DNA from: Minisyncoccota bacterium
GTDB lineage: Bacteria > Patescibacteriota > Minisyncoccia > Phycocordibacterales > UBA918
Direction of reading: 5' to 3'
DNA length: 48,608 nucleotides
NCBI GenBank assembly: GCA_017992505.1
Contig: JAGOON010000003.1
Coordinates: forward strand, 1 to 48,608
The translations under genes and the position numbers were made by a program. Below the pieces are notes generated by a model that searched no databases, was not told the DNA's origin, and saw nothing but the letters and a program-made list of their open reading frames with translations. Of this stretch, positions 26,072 through 34,242 are shown one piece after another (the stretch's first letter is position 1; each line of letters starts with the position of its first letter).

Positions 26072-27079
26072 ATGATACTGAGAGAAAATGTTGCTCTTGG
26101 TCAGTACACCACCTTAAAAGTAGGTGGTGTTGCTGATTATGTGGTTGAAGTGGGGAATTTGGAGGAGTTGAAGGAAGCGTGCTTATTTGCCAAGCAAACA
26201 AACAGACCTCCACTTATTCTCGGTGGAGGCTCCAATGTTCTTATTGGAGATGAAGGTTACCCTGGTTTGGTTATCATTATGAATATAAAAGGTCGCACCT
26301 ACCGCTATGAAGGTGACCAGTGTCTGCTTGTACTTGGTGCAGGCGAGATCTTCGACGACGTAGTGAGAGAGACGTGTGAAAAGAGTCTGTGGGGGCTTGA
26401 GAATCTTTCCTCAATTCCTGGAAGTGTTGGAGCAACACCTGTCCAAAATGTCGGTGCGTATGGTGTTGAAGTTTCTTCACTCATAAAAAAAGTTGTTGCG
26501 ATTAATTTTGAAACGCTAAAAGAAAAAACTTTTAGTAATGACGAGTGCGGATTTTTGTATCGTGATTCTTTTTTTAAAAGCGACGCAGGGAAGTCGTGGG
26601 TGATTACATCAGTGACATTTGGTCTTTCAAAAATTCTGGTACCTCAGCTTTCCTATGCGGATCTCGCACCGCTTCGCGAACAAAAAAACGTCTCGCCACA
26701 AATGGTCCGAAAATCAATCGAAGACATTCGCTCTCAAAAATTTCCTGACTGGCACACTATCGGTACGGCGGGCTCATTCTTCAAAAATCCAATCATTGAG
26801 ACAATGCACTATGAGCAATTAAAACAACAGTATCCTGAGCTTGTTGGGTACCTATATGACGGTAATGTGAAGGTATCACTAGGGTGGATACTCGACAAAG
26901 TATGTGGACTTAAAGGCCACTGTGAAGGAAATGTTTGTCTCTTTGAGAAGCAGGCATTGGTGCTCGTTACACAACCAAATGCAACTGCAAAAGACATAAA
27001 AAGTTTTACCAAACATATTCAAGAAAAAGTTTTTACTGCAACAAAAATAAAAATCGAAACGGAAGTGTTGTTTGTTTGA
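26072..27079 (+). CDS. murB: UDP-N-acetylenolpyruvoylglucosamine reductase
   Basis: A 335-residue FAD enzyme that reduces UDP-GlcNAc-enolpyruvate to UDP-MurNAc with NADPH in peptidoglycan synthesis. TTLKVGGVADYVVEV and LILGGGSNVLIGDEG form the FAD-binding part. GSVGATPVQNVGAYGVE binds the FAD isoalloxazine region, YRDSFFK carries the conserved Tyr, and GTAGSFFKNP holds the proton-donor Ser. The C-terminal KGHCEGNVCLFEKQALVLV block is as in type I MurB. Its presence shows that the cell makes peptidoglycan. A weak AAGG precedes the ATG. The start is 9 nt after the ligase-like gene, so co-transcription is likely. Confidence 0.93.
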   Translation: MILRENVALGQYTTLKVGGVADYVVEVGNLEELKEACLFAKQTNRPPLILGGGSNVLIGDEGYPGLVIIMNIKGRTYRYEGDQCLLVLGAGEIFDDVVRETCEKSLWGLENLSSIPGSVGATPVQNVGAYGVEVSSLIKKVVAINFETLKEKTFSNDECGFLYRDSFFKSDAGKSWVITSVTFGLSKILVPQLSYADLAPLREQKNVSPQMVRKSIEDIRSQKFPDWHTIGTAGSFFKNPIIETMHYEQLKQQYPELVGYLYDGNVKVSLGWILDKVCGLKGHCEGNVCLFEKQALVLVTQPNATAKDIKSFTKHIQEKVFTATKIKIETEVLFV

Positions 27080-27133
27080 TAAAAATAAATTTTTTTAAAA
27101 AAAAGTTTATCCCCACATAGTTTTCAAAAAAAA

Positions 27134-27161
27134 TTGTTTTAATTTTTTTTCGAGTGATAAT
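27134..27161 (+). promoter_or_regulatory. Candidate promoter for the histone-H1-like gene
   Basis: TTGTTT (27134-27139), a 16-nt spacer and GATAAT (27156-27161) preceded by TG two bases upstream (partial extended -10). If used, the mRNA would have a leader of nearly 90 nt, unlike most genes here. The leader contains a 7-bp inverted repeat (27178-27184 with 27205-27211). Confidence 0.4.
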
Positions 27162-27254
27162 TAATGTAAAGCAAAAATCTTCTCATTGATTTGTTCTTTG
27201 ATTGGAGAAGAGATTGCGGTCGAAATTATTCAAACTATTCTCACCACAAAATCT

Positions 27255-27425
27255 ATGGCAGCAAAAAAGAAGGTTGCAAAGAAGGCAGTCAAGAAGACTG
27301 TTAAGAAGGCACCAGCTAAGAAGGTAGCAAAGAAGGCTGTGAAGAAGGTAGCAAAGAAGGCTGTGAAGAAAGCAGCAAAGAAGGCTCCTGCTAAGAAGAA
27401 GGCCGCTCCAAAGCGAAAAAAGTAA
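27255..27425 (+). CDS. Small Lys/Ala-rich histone-H1-like DNA-binding protein
   Basis: 56 residues from ATG 27255, made almost entirely of KKA, KKV and PAKK units, with no acidic residues and a strongly basic charge. This composition matches the C-terminal tail of histone H1 and bacterial H1-like proteins (HctB/AlgP type), which bind and compact DNA. The upstream in-frame extension is rejected because it lacks the composition and the ATG at 27255 begins it. The repeated codons (aagaaggc/aagaaggt) make the DNA itself repetitive. It is followed by an intrinsic terminator and is probably monocistronic. Nucleoid binding is an inference from composition. Confidence 0.75.
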   Translation: MAAKKKVAKKAVKKTVKKAPAKKVAKKAVKKVAKKAVKKAAKKAPAKKKAAPKRKK

Positions 27426-27470
27426 GCCTGGCGGGGGAGGTCCGCCATCTCCGCATCAAGCTTGTAGCAT

Positions 27471-27499
27471 AATCGCCCCCATTGGGGCGATTTTGCTAT
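27471..27499 (+). terminator. Rho-independent terminator after the histone-like gene
   Basis: AATCGCCCC (27471-27479) pairs with GGGGCGATT (27484-27492) around a 4-nt loop and is followed by a T-rich tract. It separates the histone-like gene from secA. Confidence 0.8.
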
Positions 27500-27578
27500 T
27501 TTGGTCCAAGGACGAGCAGACTTCTTCGTTGGTCTCGAGAATGAAAAGGTTCGGCTTTCTATTTAGTAAAAGAGCGTA

Positions 27579-27584
27579 TATACT
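27579..27584 (+). promoter_or_regulatory. -10 element of secA
   Basis: TATACT ends 7 nt before the secA ATG at 27592, placing the expected +1 at the start codon. A convincing -35 is not seen. Confidence 0.5.
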
Positions 27585-27591
27585 AGCGACT

Positions 27592-30120
27592 ATGTCATTT
27601 CTGGATAGGTTTTTCGGTCCTACATACGAAAAAGAACTTAAAGATATCAGGCCCATAATTACGGCCATTAACAGTAAGGAAGAGGTGCTTTCCGCACTTT
27701 CCACAGAAGCGCTACAGGCGTCGTTTTTGGCGCTTAAGGAGAAGGTGAAGGGAGACCCCGTGCTCCTTGATGATATTTTGCCTGATGCTTTTGCGATGGT
27801 GCGTGAATCTGCCAAGCGTACGATGAATATGCGTCACTATGACGTACAGCTCATTGGTGGCATCATCTTGCACCGCGGAAAAATTACCGAGATGCGAACA
27901 GGAGAAGGAAAGACGCTCGTGGCAACGCTTCCAGCTTCTTTAAATGCACTCACTGGAAAAGGAGTTCATGTAATTACCGTAAACGACTATCTTGCTCGTC
28001 GTGACGCGGTATGGATGGGACAGGTGTATGCGGGGCTCGGTCTCTCGGTTGGCGTCATAAATCATGATGCGTCATATATCTATGATCCTAACCATCTTGA
28101 TAAAGATGAGGAACGTGACGAGCACGGCTCATTCAAAGTCGTTCACGAATTTTTGCGACCATGCACTCGCCCAGAAGCCTACCGTGCAGATATTACCTAC
28201 GGTACCAACAGCGAGTTCGGATTTGATTACTTACGAGACAATATTGAGTACGAAGCAGAACGAATTCGCCAGCCACACCATGCGTACGCGATTGTGGACG
28301 AAATTGACTCTATTCTTATCGACGAAGCGCGTACTCCACTTATTATTTCCGCACCAGCTCCAGAGAGCGAAAATCTTTACCCAATGTTTGCCGACGTTGC
28401 TCGCAAGCTTAATGCCGAAGAGCACTTCACTGTCGACGAAAAACTAAAAAGTGCGACGCTTACCGACGCAGGTATTGAGGCAGTCGAAAAAATGCTCGGC
28501 GTCGAAAATATCTACACCGACAAGGGTATTCGTTTTGTGCACCATATCGAGACAGCAGTGCGAGCCAAAGCGCTTTTTACTCACGACAAAGAATACGTGG
28601 TGCGTGATGGTGAGGTGGTGATTGTCGACGAATTTACTGGACGTCTCCAACCAGGGCGACGTTGGTCAGATGGTCTTCATCAGGCGATTGAAGCTAAAGA
28701 AGGGGTCAAGATTCAACAGGAATCAAAAACCTATGCATCAATTACCTACCAAAACTACTTCCGTATGTACGAGAAGCTCTCAGGCATGACTGGTACCGCA
28801 CTTACCTCACAAGAAGAGTTTTATACTGTATACAAACTTGAAGTTATCCCAGTCCCAACTAATCGGGAGGTAAAGCGTATTGACGAACACGATCTTATCT
28901 ATCAGAACGAGAAAGGAAAGTTCACTGCAATCATTAATAAGGTAAAAGAGGTGCACCAGACTGGTCAACCAATCCTTATTGGTACTGCTTCCATTGAATC
29001 AAATGAACGTCTTTCGGTAGCGCTTGCCCAAGCTGGTGTACCGCACGAAATGCTTAATGCCAAGAATCACGAACGAGAAGGTGAAATTATCGCCGCAGCT
29101 GGTCGCATAGGAGCTGTAACACTCGCTACTAATATGGCTGGTCGTGGTGTCGACATCAAACTCGGTGGTCCAGACGCAACGCCAGAGGAAGCAGAAAAGG
29201 TTAAGGAACTCGGCGGACTATTTGTGCTTGGTACCGAACGCCATGAAGCGCGTCGAATCGACAACCAGCTTCGAGGACGTTCTGGGCGCCAGGGTGACGC
29301 AGGACTCACTCAATTCTTCGTTTCTATGGACGATTCACTTATGCGAGTGTTTGGTGGCGAACGAGTGAAGAGTCTCATGGGTACCTTTGGCATTCCCGAA
29401 GATGAGCCAATCCAAATGAAGATGATTTCACGTACCCTTGAAAGCGCACAGACAAAGATTGAAGGCTTCCACTTTGATTCTCGGAAGCAAATTTTAGCTT
29501 ACGACGACGTACTCAACCAGCAACGACAAACCATCTACGCTCGACGTCGTAAGTTGCTTATGAAAGATGGAGAAGAAGTGAAGACTGTGTTGGAAGAAGT
29601 GAGTGCGCTTGACGGTGAGCTTGCCAAAGTAATTGAAAAGAAGATTGCAGAATTTGGCGAAGAAGTCTTCATGGATCTATTCCGCAGGCTAGCGCTCCAG
29701 ATGATTGATATGCTTTGGGTAGAACATCTCGAGGTGATGTCATATACTCGCTCGAGTGTGGGGCTTAGGGCTTATGGTCAACGTGACCCACTTATCGAAT
29801 ATCGAAAGGAAGGAACTCGTCTCTTTAAAGAGATGCAAGAAATCGTCATTCGTCGTATTGCAGAAGTACTTCCAAACCTCCAGCCTCAAGTGGTAGTAAA
29901 GGAAGAAGCTGAACTCAAGAAGCAGGCAGAGGCTGCACAAGAGGCCGCAGGTGAGACAATGGAGTCAAAAGATAGAAAGGTCGCACCAGTCGTAAAAGAA
30001 GCAGGATTTGAGCGAAATGAGCTTGTGACGGTTACAAATGGTACTGAGACGAGAGAACTTAAGTATAAAAGAGCCGAAGTGCTCTTGAATGAAGGATGGA
30101 CGCTCGTTGAGAAGAAATAA
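27592..30120 (+). CDS. secA: Preprotein translocase ATPase SecA
   Basis: 842 residues from ATG 27592 (MSFLDRFFG, the usual SecA opening). The in-frame extension from 27493 is rejected because it covers the terminator-promoter region. It drives Sec-dependent export by ATP hydrolysis at SecYEG. Features in order: MRTGEGKTLVATLP (Walker A), NDYLARRD, TYGTNSEFGFDYLRDN, VDEIDSILIDEARTPLIIS (Walker B/DEAD), the preprotein-crosslinking domain, GTASIESNE, TNMAGRGVDIKLGG, LRGRSGRQGD (motif VI) and the helical scaffold and wing. The usual C-terminal zinc/SecB-binding Cys motif is absent; the tail is charged instead, ending WTLVEKK. Confidence 0.96.
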   Translation: MSFLDRFFGPTYEKELKDIRPIITAINSKEEVLSALSTEALQASFLALKEKVKGDPVLLDDILPDAFAMVRESAKRTMNMRHYDVQLIGGIILHRGKITEMRTGEGKTLVATLPASLNALTGKGVHVITVNDYLARRDAVWMGQVYAGLGLSVGVINHDASYIYDPNHLDKDEERDEHGSFKVVHEFLRPCTRPEAYRADITYGTNSEFGFDYLRDNIEYEAERIRQPHHAYAIVDEIDSILIDEARTPLIISAPAPESENLYPMFADVARKLNAEEHFTVDEKLKSATLTDAGIEAVEKMLGVENIYTDKGIRFVHHIETAVRAKALFTHDKEYVVRDGEVVIVDEFTGRLQPGRRWSDGLHQAIEAKEGVKIQQESKTYASITYQNYFRMYEKLSGMTGTALTSQEEFYTVYKLEVIPVPTNREVKRIDEHDLIYQNEKGKFTAIINKVKEVHQTGQPILIGTASIESNERLSVALAQAGVPHEMLNAKNHEREGEIIAAAGRIGAVTLATNMAGRGVDIKLGGPDATPEEAEKVKELGGLFVLGTERHEARRIDNQLRGRSGRQGDAGLTQFFVSMDDSLMRVFGGERVKSLMGTFGIPEDEPIQMKMISRTLESAQTKIEGFHFDSRKQILAYDDVLNQQRQTIYARRRKLLMKDGEEVKTVLEEVSALDGELAKVIEKKIAEFGEEVFMDLFRRLALQMIDMLWVEHLEVMSYTRSSVGLRAYGQRDPLIEYRKEGTRLFKEMQEIVIRRIAEVLPNLQPQVVVKEEAELKKQAEAAQEAAGETMESKDRKVAPVVKEAGFERNELVTVTNGTETRELKYKRAEVLLNEGWTLVEKK

Positions 30121-30125
30121 TTTTT

Positions 30126-30166
30126 AAAAAGAGCGCAACTGGCCTTCCGCCAGTTGCGCTCTTTTT
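30126..30166. terminator. Strong terminator after secA
   Basis: A 17-bp perfect stem (30126-30142 with 30150-30166), a 7-nt loop and flanking A- and T-runs; it is usable in both directions. Confidence 0.92.
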
Positions 30167-30181
30167 CTACCCAGTTACAAT
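30155..30181 (+). promoter_or_regulatory. Candidate promoter of the holin-like gene, embedded in the secA terminator
   Basis: TTGCGC (30155-30160), a 16-nt spacer and TACAAT (30176-30181) end 7 nt before ATG 30189. The -35 lies inside the terminator stem. Confidence 0.4.
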
Positions 30182-30188
30182 AAAGCAT

Positions 30189-30530
30189 ATGACAATACTT
30201 TTACGCATCCTATGGAATGCGCTTGGGCTTCTACTCATCGCTAAGTTTATTCCAGGAATCATGGTGAGCGACTTCTACACCGCACTCATTGCAGCGGTCA
30301 TTTTAGGAATCCTTAATGCGGTAGTAAAACCAGTCTTGGTTTTACTTACGCTCCCGATTACATTACTCACCCTTGGACTTTTTACGCTCGTTATTAATGC
30401 CGTGTTGTTTATTTTCGCTGCGTCGTTTATCGAAGGATTCTCGGTTGAAAGCTTTTGGTACGCGCTCCTTGGTTCGGTGCTTATGAGTATTGTGAGTACC
30501 CTCGGTAGTAACTGGATTAACGGGAAGTAA
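30189..30530 (+). CDS. Phage-holin-like 4-TM membrane protein (PF04020 type)
   Basis: A 113-residue protein composed of four hydrophobic segments (about 5-25, 30-52, 58-80 and 88-108) with the NAVVKPVLVLLTLPITLLTLG block that marks the mycobacterial-type phage holin family, common on bacterial chromosomes. Despite the family name there is no phage gene nearby, and the function is unknown. It is flanked by strong terminators on both sides, so it is an isolated single-gene unit. Confidence 0.82.
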   Translation: MTILLRILWNALGLLLIAKFIPGIMVSDFYTALIAAVILGILNAVVKPVLVLLTLPITLLTLGLFTLVINAVLFIFAASFIEGFSVESFWYALLGSVLMSIVSTLGSNWINGK

Positions 30531-30548
30531 TCAATGAGTGAAGCGATG

Positions 30549-30580
30549 AAAATCCGCCACACAGGTGTGGCGGATTTTTT
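30549..30580. terminator. Terminator after the holin-like gene
   Basis: AATCCGCCACAC (30551-30562) pairs with GTGTGGCGGATT (30565-30576), followed by TTTT. The tight loop probably opens to 4 nt. Confidence 0.9.
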
Positions 30581-30588
30581 ATTAAACC

Positions 30589-30617
30589 TTGACACCATTG
30601 ATTTTTAACAGTATTTG
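30589..30617 (+). promoter_or_regulatory. Candidate promoter for obg
   Basis: A perfect -35 TTGACA (30589-30594) lies 17 nt before TATTTG (30612-30617), a poor -10. The ATG at 30634 follows by 16 nt. Confidence 0.45.
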
Positions 30618-30633
30618 GGGTACTGTACGGCCC

Positions 30634-31596
30634 ATGTTTGTTGATGAATTAACTATTTATGCAAAGGCGGGTAATGGCGGAAATGGTGTTGTTCGCTGGC
30701 GCCAAGAGAAGTTTAGGCCAATGGCGGGTCCTTCGGGAGGTAACGGTGGCAACGGTGCCGACGTCTTTGTGCGTGCGGTAAAAGATCTCAACCAACTTGC
30801 CAAATATACGGGCAACAAAAACTTCCTCGCTGAAGATGGTGACGCTGGAGCAAAAGATAGTCTCACTGGAAAGAATGGTGAAACGCTCTACATTGATGTC
30901 CCTGTCGGTTCACGTGTGACTGATATCGATCGCAAGCGTGTTACCGAGCTTACCGAAGCTGGACAGACCGAACGTATCCTGAAGGGTGGCGGCGGTGGTC
31001 TTGGTAACGAATATTTCAAATCATCGACCAACCAATCGCCAACACAGTCTACTAATGGTCATCCAGGTGAGGCGGGAAATTTTCTCATTGAGGTGAGTCT
31101 CATGGTAGACATCGGTTTGGTAGGACTTCCAAATGCTGGCAAGTCGACACTCCTTAATGCGCTCACCAATGCGCAGTCGCGCATTGGTGCGTATCCATTT
31201 ACTACGCTTGAACCACACCTTGGTGATATGTACGGATTTATTATTGCCGACATCCCTGGTCTCATAGAGGGCGCAGCAGAAGGGAAGGGTCTTGGACATA
31301 AGTTCTTGCGACACGTATCACGTACAAAGATGATCCTTCACCTTGTTTCTCTCGAATCAGAAGACCCTATTTCTGACTATTACACCATTCGTAAGGAGCT
31401 ATCTCAGTACGCTACTTCTCTTACAGAAAAGGAAGAGTGGATTATTTTGACCAAAAAAGACCTTGTAAATAAAGAAAAAATTGACACTATCCTCAGTACT
31501 CTTGCCAAAACTGAGAATCGTGTGCTTGTTGTTGGTCAAGATGAACCAGAGTCATACAAAATACTACGTGATTCTCTTGTCTCCCACCTACGGTAA
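30634..31596 (+). CDS. obg: GTPase Obg/CgtA
   Basis: 320 residues from ATG 30634 (MFVDELTIYAKAGNGGNG, the canonical Obg start). An N-terminal glycine-rich Obg domain (about 1-155) precedes the G domain: GLPNAGKSTLLNAL (G1), YPFTTLEPHLG (switch I), DIPGLIEGAAEGKGLG (G3) and LTKKDL (G4). Obg assists late 50S ribosome assembly and growth control. The variable C-terminal OCT domain found in many Obg proteins is missing, as the protein ends soon after the G domain. The upstream in-frame extension overlaps the -35 and is rejected. Confidence 0.95.
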   Translation: MFVDELTIYAKAGNGGNGVVRWRQEKFRPMAGPSGGNGGNGADVFVRAVKDLNQLAKYTGNKNFLAEDGDAGAKDSLTGKNGETLYIDVPVGSRVTDIDRKRVTELTEAGQTERILKGGGGGLGNEYFKSSTNQSPTQSTNGHPGEAGNFLIEVSLMVDIGLVGLPNAGKSTLLNALTNAQSRIGAYPFTTLEPHLGDMYGFIIADIPGLIEGAAEGKGLGHKFLRHVSRTKMILHLVSLESEDPISDYYTIRKELSQYATSLTEKEEWIILTKKDLVNKEKIDTILSTLAKTENRVLVVGQDEPESYKILRDSLVSHLR

Positions 31597-31619
31597 CCGT
31601 ACAATATCTGCACAAATCT

Positions 31620-33020
31620 ATGAGTTACGTACCAACAATTGGTCTTGAAGTTCATGCCGAACTCAAGACAGTGAGTAAGATGTTTTGCGGTTGTAAAAAT
31701 GAACCGCATGAGAGTGAACCAAATGCGCATACGTGCCCAGTTTGTCTCGCACACCCAGGATCACTTCCAGTTCCAAATGAAGCAGCAATAAAAAAAGTAC
31801 TGCTCTTTGGAAAAGCAGTCGATGCCACTCCAGCCACCTATTCAGAATTTGATAGAAAAAATTATTTTTACCCTGACATTCCGAAGGCATATCAGATTAG
31901 TCAGTACGCATACCCATTTCTTACAGGGGGTGAACTGAAAGATGTTGCGCTTACTCGAGTACACTTGGAAGAGGACACTGCTAGAAGTTCCCACGACAAG
32001 GGCGACTACAGTTTGGTTGATTTCAATCGGGCGGGAGTGCCACTTATGGAGTTGGTGACCGAGCCAGTCATTCACGATGCTGAGACTGCCGGAGCATTTG
32101 CTCGGGAACTTCAACTACTTCTTCGAACACTCAATATATCTGATGCCAATATGGAGCGGGGGGAGATGCGAGTTGAGGCTAACATCTCAGTTTCAAAAAC
32201 GGATGAATTCGGAACTAAGGTTGAAGTAAAAAATCTTAACTCATTTAAGTCAGTTGAAGGAGCTATTGCTTTTGAGATCAAACGACAGACCGCGCTCCTT
32301 GAAGAGGGAAAAGAAGTGGTGCAGGAAACCCGTGGTTGGGATGAAGTGAATCTTCGCACCTTCACCCAAAGAGTGAAAGAAACCGCAAAAGATTACCGCT
32401 ATTTTCCAGATCCTGATATACCAAAAATCAAAGTAAGTGAATCTCTTTTATCCGAGATAATGCCTAAATTGCCCAATGAAAAAAGGATTTTGTATAAAAA
32501 TCTCGGATTAACGAGTGATGCGATTGAACTGATAATTTCTGAGAAAAGTACTGATACGTTTTTCAATTCACTTCTTCAGACTCAGATTGGTACCAGTACA
32601 GAAGCGCTGAAGTTAGCGGCAAACTACCTCACTTCGGATCTCGCTTCGCTAATGGATGGCGGTGGCACATTTGTGCTCGCTAATCTTCCAGCCGAACATT
32701 TTGCTGAACTTGTTGAAATGTTGCAAAAAGGCGAAATTAACTCTCGTATTGCAAAGGATTTACTTCCAGAACTCTTTGGAACTGTTAAAGGACCGCGTGC
32801 AATTGCGACTGAACGAAACCTGCTACAAATATCTGACAGTTCGGCACTTGAGAGTATCGTAAAAGAGATTATAGAAGCTAATCCAACTGTTGTTGCGGAA
32901 TACAAGGCTGGCAAGGAAGCTTCAATTCAGTTTTTTGTAGGGCTTGGAATGAAAGCTACGCGAGGCTCAGCAAACCCGGGGGTGTTACTCGAAGCGTTTA
33001 AAAAATCCTTACTTAGCTAG
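31620..33020 (+). CDS. gatB: Asp/Glu-tRNA(Asn/Gln) amidotransferase subunit B
   Basis: A 466-residue GatB that activates Glu-tRNA(Gln) or Asp-tRNA(Asn) for amidation together with GatA and GatC, which are not in this window. Near the start IGLEVHAEL, CPVCLAHPGSLP and RKNYFYPDIPKAYQISQ are family signatures, and the Cys of FCGC and CPVC form the zinc site. The C-terminal YqeY-like tail contains GKEASIQFFVGLGMKATRG, as in full-length GatB. A TACAAT element 14 nt upstream of the ATG may be its -10. A strong hairpin follows. Confidence 0.95.
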   Translation: MSYVPTIGLEVHAELKTVSKMFCGCKNEPHESEPNAHTCPVCLAHPGSLPVPNEAAIKKVLLFGKAVDATPATYSEFDRKNYFYPDIPKAYQISQYAYPFLTGGELKDVALTRVHLEEDTARSSHDKGDYSLVDFNRAGVPLMELVTEPVIHDAETAGAFARELQLLLRTLNISDANMERGEMRVEANISVSKTDEFGTKVEVKNLNSFKSVEGAIAFEIKRQTALLEEGKEVVQETRGWDEVNLRTFTQRVKETAKDYRYFPDPDIPKIKVSESLLSEIMPKLPNEKRILYKNLGLTSDAIELIISEKSTDTFFNSLLQTQIGTSTEALKLAANYLTSDLASLMDGGGTFVLANLPAEHFAELVEMLQKGEINSRIAKDLLPELFGTVKGPRAIATERNLLQISDSSALESIVKEIIEANPTVVAEYKAGKEASIQFFVGLGMKATRGSANPGVLLEAFKKSLLS

Positions 33021-33042
33021 TTATCTCGGATAGTCGAGGAGT

Positions 33043-33079
33043 AATACACTGTACTTATAGATAGTACAGTGTATTTTTC
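33043..33079 (+). terminator. Perfect 13-bp hairpin after gatB, next to the HTH gene promoter
   Basis: AATACACTGTACT (33043-33055) and AGTACAGTGTATT (33063-33075) enclose a 7-nt loop and run into TTTCT. It fits an intrinsic terminator for gatB, but it also covers the expected -35 region of the next gene (-10 at 33083), so it may double as an operator. Confidence 0.75.
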
Positions 33080-33082
33080 TGC

Positions 33083-33088
33083 TAGAAT
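33083..33088 (+). promoter_or_regulatory. -10 element of the first membrane-HTH gene
   Basis: TAGAAT ends 10 nt before ATG 33099. The -35 region falls inside the palindrome at 33043-33075. Confidence 0.45.
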
Positions 33089-33098
33089 GTAGGCACGT

Positions 33099-34187
33099 AT
33101 GGAGGCGGTGATCTTTGATGGCAAGGAGTATGTAAAGGCATCAGTAGTTGCTGAGAAGTTTCGCTATACTCAGGATTATCTCGGGCAACTCTGTCGAGGT
33201 AAGAAAGTAGACGCAAGGCTTGTGGGGAGGGCATGGTACCTAAATCTTGACTCTCTTGAAGAGCATCGGACTGGACGGCACAAAACACCCGCCAAATCTT
33301 CTGCGGCAGTTCCTAAAAAAGTCAGTAGTAACTACTTATCTCGGATAGATGTAGAGCCAGTGCTGAAAAATAAGACGGTAAAGATTTTTAAGGAAAAAAA
33401 CGGAAAAATGATGGAGCTTCCTGTTCGTTATGAACAGGACGAGTACTCGCTCATTCCACGGGTGAATAAATCAGCAATAAGTACATCTATACCAATACTG
33501 CCGGCTGAGGCAGAAAGGCTTAAAATCAAGAAGGAAGCCAATAAGCTTAATGTTACGGACTTCAAAGCCGAAGCTCTCCCGGAGGTTTTTCTATCGGGGG
33601 CAGTTAAAGTTGATGGAATACCAGAAGCGCTTGAGGAAGACGACTCAACTAGGTCAGATATAACAAATAAAATAAAGCCAGGACTGACTAACACGCCCTC
33701 ACCAAAGCGACTTGTCTCGGTGAGACAACCAGTTAAAAGATTACCAATGGGGACTCGTGTAGACATGAGACCAGTCGAAAGTCACAAAAGACTTGAGATA
33801 CCAAATACGGCAGTCGCTTCGCTTTCATCAATAAAAGCTACTGAACGAGCTCCAGAGACATTTAAAAAGCAGATACCCAAGCACCCTTCGTCATTAGGGG
33901 TAAGCGCTAAGACCTCAGCAGACCAGCCAGCTGAAAACGGAAATAAAAAAGCACCAGTCAGGTTTTCACCAGATGTTGTCGTACCTCGAAAAGTCGTATC
34001 TAAAGTACCACCCAGAATTTCTGACTGGGTACTCGTTCTTGTGGTCTTTCTCCTCGCGACAATCGCCTCTCTTTTGGTGTTTGTAACAAATCGTGAGGTG
34101 CTGGTTGAGCGAGGTTCGTATGTTGATAATCTCTCCTTTGATATCTCGAATCTCAATACATTTTTGATGCCACTTTTTACTAACTAG
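33099..34187 (+). CDS. Membrane-anchored protein with N-terminal excisionase/MerR-like HTH (paralogue 1)
   Basis: 362 residues of unknown function. Residues about 6-58 form a winged-HTH-like unit of the excisionase/MerR type (ASVVAEKFRYTQDYLGQL, KKVDARLVGRAWYLNLDSLEEH). A long, Pro/Lys/Ser-rich and probably disordered linker follows (about 60-300). One transmembrane helix lies at about 305-328 (WVLVLVVFLLATIASLLVFV), with a 34-residue tail predicted outside. The HTH would therefore face the cytoplasm. The next gene encodes a paralogue with the same order. This recalls ToxR/CadC-type membrane regulators, but homology to them is not claimed. It lies just upstream of the surface-protein locus, a possible target. 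Confidence 0.7.
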   Translation: MEAVIFDGKEYVKASVVAEKFRYTQDYLGQLCRGKKVDARLVGRAWYLNLDSLEEHRTGRHKTPAKSSAAVPKKVSSNYLSRIDVEPVLKNKTVKIFKEKNGKMMELPVRYEQDEYSLIPRVNKSAISTSIPILPAEAERLKIKKEANKLNVTDFKAEALPEVFLSGAVKVDGIPEALEEDDSTRSDITNKIKPGLTNTPSPKRLVSVRQPVKRLPMGTRVDMRPVESHKRLEIPNTAVASLSSIKATERAPETFKKQIPKHPSSLGVSAKTSADQPAENGNKKAPVRFSPDVVVPRKVVSKVPPRISDWVLVLVVFLLATIASLLVFVTNREVLVERGSYVDNLSFDISNLNTFLMPLFTN

Positions 34188-34218
34188 ATGTACGCACCTT
34201 TTTTGAGATAGTTTGGCG

Positions 34219-34224
34219 TATAAT
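34219..34224 (+). promoter_or_regulatory. -10 element of the second membrane-HTH gene
   Basis: A perfect TATAAT lies 18 nt before ATG 34243. No clear -35 is present. The gene therefore seems to have its own promoter separate from its paralogue. Confidence 0.5.
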
Positions 34225-34242
34225 TGGGATAATTAATAAAGT

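Noticed and set aside
27080-27180. AT-rich stretch with a DnaA-box-like TTATCCCCACA, possible origin of replication
   Set aside because: Only one imperfect box (two extra bases relative to TTATCCACA), no box cluster, and no dnaA, dnaN or rpmH nearby. The stretch is better explained as the promoter region of the histone-like gene.
27255-27425. Tandem DNA repeat (aagaaggc/aagaaggt units) as a stand-alone repeat array
   Set aside because: The repetition follows from Lys-Lys-Ala codons of the histone-like gene.
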